Shown: positions 54,942 through 56,764 of the stretch, one piece after another | Numbering within the stretch: the first letter of the stretch is position 1 | Layout of the letters: every line of letters starts with the position of its first letter | The notes under the pieces: model-generated | What the model saw: only the letters and a program-made list of their open reading frames with translations | Told to the model about the DNA's origin: nothing | Database searches by the model: none | Program-made: the position numbers and the translations under genes | NCBI GenBank assembly: GCA_031263535.1 | Contig: JAISFO010000026.1 | Span: 1-56,764, forward strand | Reading direction: 5' to 3' | Length of the DNA: 56,764 nt | Source of the DNA: Holosporales bacterium | Lineage (GTDB): Bacteria; Pseudomonadota; Alphaproteobacteria; UBA3830; JAIRWN01

Positions 54942-55128
54942 GCCAACCTAGCCATGATGCGCTCAAACCCGCAGTGTACAGCCATGTGCTGAGGTTTTGG
55001 TTGGGCTAGCCATCAGCCAGCCATAGCTAGCCAGTTTCTTTGAAAAAAGAGGGTGTGTGATACCACTTAAACTCGCAGTGCACAGCCAAAAATGAATTAC
55101 TTTTTTACTGCCAAAATAGAGCTAGCCA
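54942..55128 (-). repeat. Inverted copies of the iteron motif, second cluster
   Basis: GCCAACCTA (54942-54950) is the reverse complement of TAGGTTGGC, followed by further CTAGCCA forms near 55007, 55027 and 55122. Between them AAACCCGCAGTGTACAGCCA (54965-54984) is repeated at 55069-55088 with two changes. The 1016 bases from 54554 to 55569 hold these repeats and no gene I can support. Confidence 0.65.
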
Positions 55129-55162
55129 ACCCATCTCACCAACCACTACACCCCAGCCAGAA

Positions 55163-55174
55163 CAGACTAGTCTG
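55163..55174. repeat. Perfect 12-bp palindrome CAGACTAGTCTG
   Basis: This palindrome is related to the 15-mer repeats in the primase gene (AGAC/GTCT core followed by GGT). It is a candidate operator or origin-protein site. Confidence 0.5.
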
Positions 55175-55569
55175 GTTGTGTACCGCGCCCCACCTCCACC
55201 CTTTAATTTGATTTAAGAAGTTAATTAAACACCTATCACAATCGACCGTAGAGTTAGATTAAACTCTGTTCATAGGGGGGATAAACCACATTAACCAATG
55301 AATCTGGCTACACGGCTATTTAAACGCGATTGTGTTGACTTCGCCTCTAGACAGCCTTATTCGCAATACTCCCGGCCAGACGGATCTGCGCTAAACAAGT
55401 CTGCCCGTCCACACAACAAACTCGCCAGTAACATAGCTAACCCATACCAAACGCCCCTTTCTAACCGCTCATTAAATGCCGGCAATACCGCTAAATTATC
55501 CCAGCCAGTCTTCCTCTGTAAGGTTTTTGCCTATAAGTTGTCTGTAATTTTATATATGTGGTGATGTGG

Positions 55570-56121
55570 ATGATTATTTTAGGCATAGACCCTGGGTTGT
55601 GTGCTACTGGGTGAGGAGTGATAGAAGATGGCTATCGAGTGAGTAATTCGGTAACGATTAGTGGCGTTGGTGATGTGCGAGGGGTAAAGCAATTATCTTA
55701 CGTAGGTCATGGAGTGATTAAGACTAGGCCCAAAGATGAGTTGGGTGTTAGGCTGAGTTATATATTTACGAAGTTATCTGATGTCGTGGCTCAATATCGA
55801 CCGGACATAGCAGCAATTGAAGATATTTTTGTTAATGCGAAGAATCCTCGGTCTACATTGAAGCTTGGTTGTGCCAGAGGCGCTGCTCTTGTAGCTTTGA
55901 GGATTACCATTGAAGGAGTGGAAATTAAAGAGTTTCCACCTACTATTGTAAAGCGATATGTGTCTGGCTATGGATTGGCAGATAAGGACTTAGTAGCTCA
56001 GAGGGTGAAGATGATTTTAGGGAAGGAATGTCCTGCAGTATCGAAAGACGGCGCAGATGCATTGGCTATAGCTATTTGTGGTAGCTGCAGTTGCAATAAT
56101 CCTCTATATAAGGCAGCATAG
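55570..56121 (+). pseudogene. ruvC: RuvC-like resolvase with in-frame TGA at codon 15
   Basis: RuvC cuts Holliday junctions. From ATG 55570 the frame reads MIILGIDPGLCATG, then TGA (55612-55614), then GVIEDGYRVS onward to 56121. Known RuvC proteins have Trp at exactly this place (ATGWG), so TGG has become TGA. The rest keeps the second Glu in AIEDIF and the last Asp pair in SKDGADA, with the ARGAA and TIVKRYVSG motifs, giving 183 codons in all. It lies in the right-hand element, so it may be a phage-type copy rather than the chromosomal ruvC. Translation could restart at GTG 55618 but would lack the first catalytic Asp. Confidence 0.8.
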
Positions 56122-56142
56122 GTAGATTACTACCTGAGGTTG

Positions 56143-56253
56143 ATGAAAGTGTCAGGCTCATTTGCTTGGACTGAATTATTCAAAGGCTTTGCTTGCCTGC
56201 TCGTACTTTTAGCTTTCCTTCTCATGGCCTATCTGTTAACTAAAAACAGATAG
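56143..56253 (+). CDS. Small single-pass membrane protein (36 aa)
   Basis: ATG 56143, with GAGG 5 bases upstream, opens a 36-aa protein. A short polar N terminus (MKVSGSFAWTELFKG) is followed by FACLLVLLAFLLMAYLL and a KNR tail, one membrane helix. It begins 22 bases after the ruvC-like gene and may be a holin-like or regulatory peptide. Its function is unknown. Confidence 0.5.
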   Translation: MKVSGSFAWTELFKGFACLLVLLAFLLMAYLLTKNR

Positions 56254-56279
56254 CACCCACGACAATTCATCTTCCCTAC

Positions 56280-56764
56280 TCACATATAAGCTCCATTAAC
56301 CAACTGCCATCCTTGCAGCTTGGCTGTTTCTGCAATAGGATTCCAGATAGCGAGCTTCTCCGTCGAAGCTAGTTTCTCATCCTTCAAGTTAGCAATGAAG
56401 CTATTCATCTCATTAGGATTATGAATGGATTCAGCCTTGCTAATATAGCTCTCTACCTTGGGGTTGTTTGAAAGTACCTTGTCTCCTGTCTTTACTGGCT
56501 TTTCCAGGACAATCTGCTTGGTATTGCGGTCTTTCGAGCTTGAGGCTCTCTCAGCAGTAGCATCTATCTCATCGTCTTCCACCAAGTTCAGCATGTTCAG
56601 ATACAGATATCGCTTGAGATACGTGTTCATACAGCCAATGTTCTTCAAAATATTCCCCTTAGCCGATAAGTTAAACAAATGAGCTCTTACCTCGTTGATG
56701 TTGATAGAAAACATCTCTACCCCAGTCTCGGACTCCAGATCAAAGACCTTCAAATACGCCTCAC
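56280..56764 (-). CDS. Hypothetical protein, 5' end outside window
   Basis: The minus-strand frame is open to the window edge; a TTG at 56753 would be a possible internal start, but EAY precedes it in frame, so the gene is probably truncated by the window. At least 160 residues are visible: a FSININEVRAHLFNLSAKGN segment, an acidic and lysine-rich middle (KPVKTGDKVLSNNPKVES) and a C-terminal KLQGWQLVNGAYM. I recognise no family. It faces the ruvC-like gene and the 36-aa membrane protein, and may be part of a recombination or packaging unit, but that is speculation. Confidence 0.7.
   Translation of the reverse strand, partial: EAYLKVFDLESETGVEMFSININEVRAHLFNLSAKGNILKNIGCMNTYLKRYLYLNMLNLVEDDEIDATAERASSSKDRNTKQIVLEKPVKTGDKVLSNNPKVESYISKAESIHNPNEMNSFIANLKDEKLASTEKLAIWNPIAETAKLQGWQLVNGAYM

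Noticed and set aside
54551-55128. CRISPR array
   Set aside because: The repeats are 9 bp, in tandem and in both orientations, without regular spacers or cas genes.
55298-55564. 88-aa open frame before the ruvC-like gene
   Set aside because: No ribosome-binding site, low-complexity S/N/P composition and no family; the DNA fits noncoding element sequence better.
55570-56121. UGA read as tryptophan genome-wide
   Set aside because: UGA ends rpoC, the exonuclease and the HExxH gene at family-typical lengths, so it is a stop here.

Overview
The window most likely comes from the chromosome of an alphaproteobacterium with a moderately AT-rich, partly decayed genome, possibly a host-associated lineage such as Holosporales. 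The family evidence is: a circularly permuted, two-piece-type ssrA gene; an NtrY/NtrX pair followed by a ChpT-like phosphotransferase; alphaproteobacterial-type RpoB, RpoC, DnaE, HslV and RpsD; and the scar of a kdsA-eno-ftsB locus. The host-associated lifestyle is inference, from pseudogenes, domain-reduced proteins and several secreted proteins of unknown function. UGA is a normal stop codon here (rpoC and the stand-alone exonuclease end in it).

Layout. (1) 1-2448 is the end of an accessory element carrying a frameshifted DUF927 NTPase, an intergenic stretch with nested inverted repeats, and a small ORF. It abuts the 3' end of tRNA-Met (2449-2525, minus). (2) 2526-14382 holds a Nudix hydrolase, dnaE, nadK, a class A penicillin-binding protein, rpmH, a DsbA-like thioredoxin, a stand-alone Pol I-type 5'-3' exonuclease and a secreted HExxH protein. 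(3) 14383-24094 holds rpoB-rpoC without the usual rpl genes, a secreted hypothetical protein, and remnants of kdsA and ftsB. (4) 24095-32347 holds tyrS, an alpha/beta hydrolase, a cysteine desulfurase, a dicarboxylate symporter, mreD-mrdA-rodA and a small secreted protein. (5) 32509-43801 holds mnmA, accA, a HIT protein, then the tightly packed run hslV-hslU-dusB-fis-ntrY-ntrX-chpT, then a pseudouridine synthase, rsmD and tRNA-Leu. (6) 43849-48753 holds a PIN-domain toxin-antitoxin pair, tRNA-Val, recO, a second class A PBP, ssrA, rpsD and tRNA-Ala. (7) 48754-56764 is a second accessory element starting at the 3' end of tRNA-Ala. It has an unknown 308-aa protein, long GC-rich inverted repeats, an AlpA-like small DNA-binding protein, an intact DUF927 NTPase, a primase with two Toprim-like modules, an iteron-like region, a ruvC-like gene with an in-frame TGA, a tiny membrane protein and a gene running off the window.

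The most unusual material is the right-hand element. AlpA-like protein, DUF927 and the double-Toprim primase are translationally coupled and flanked by three separate families of short DNA repeats, which together look like a self-contained replication module. A DUF927 paralogue at the left end, also next to a tRNA 3' end, suggests a family of such elements in this genome. In the core, the best oddities are a dusB-fis arrangement resembling the gammaproteobacterial one, an ntrY that appears to start at ATT behind a perfect Shine-Dalgarno, an NtrX with a broken Walker A, and the kdsA/ftsB scar.
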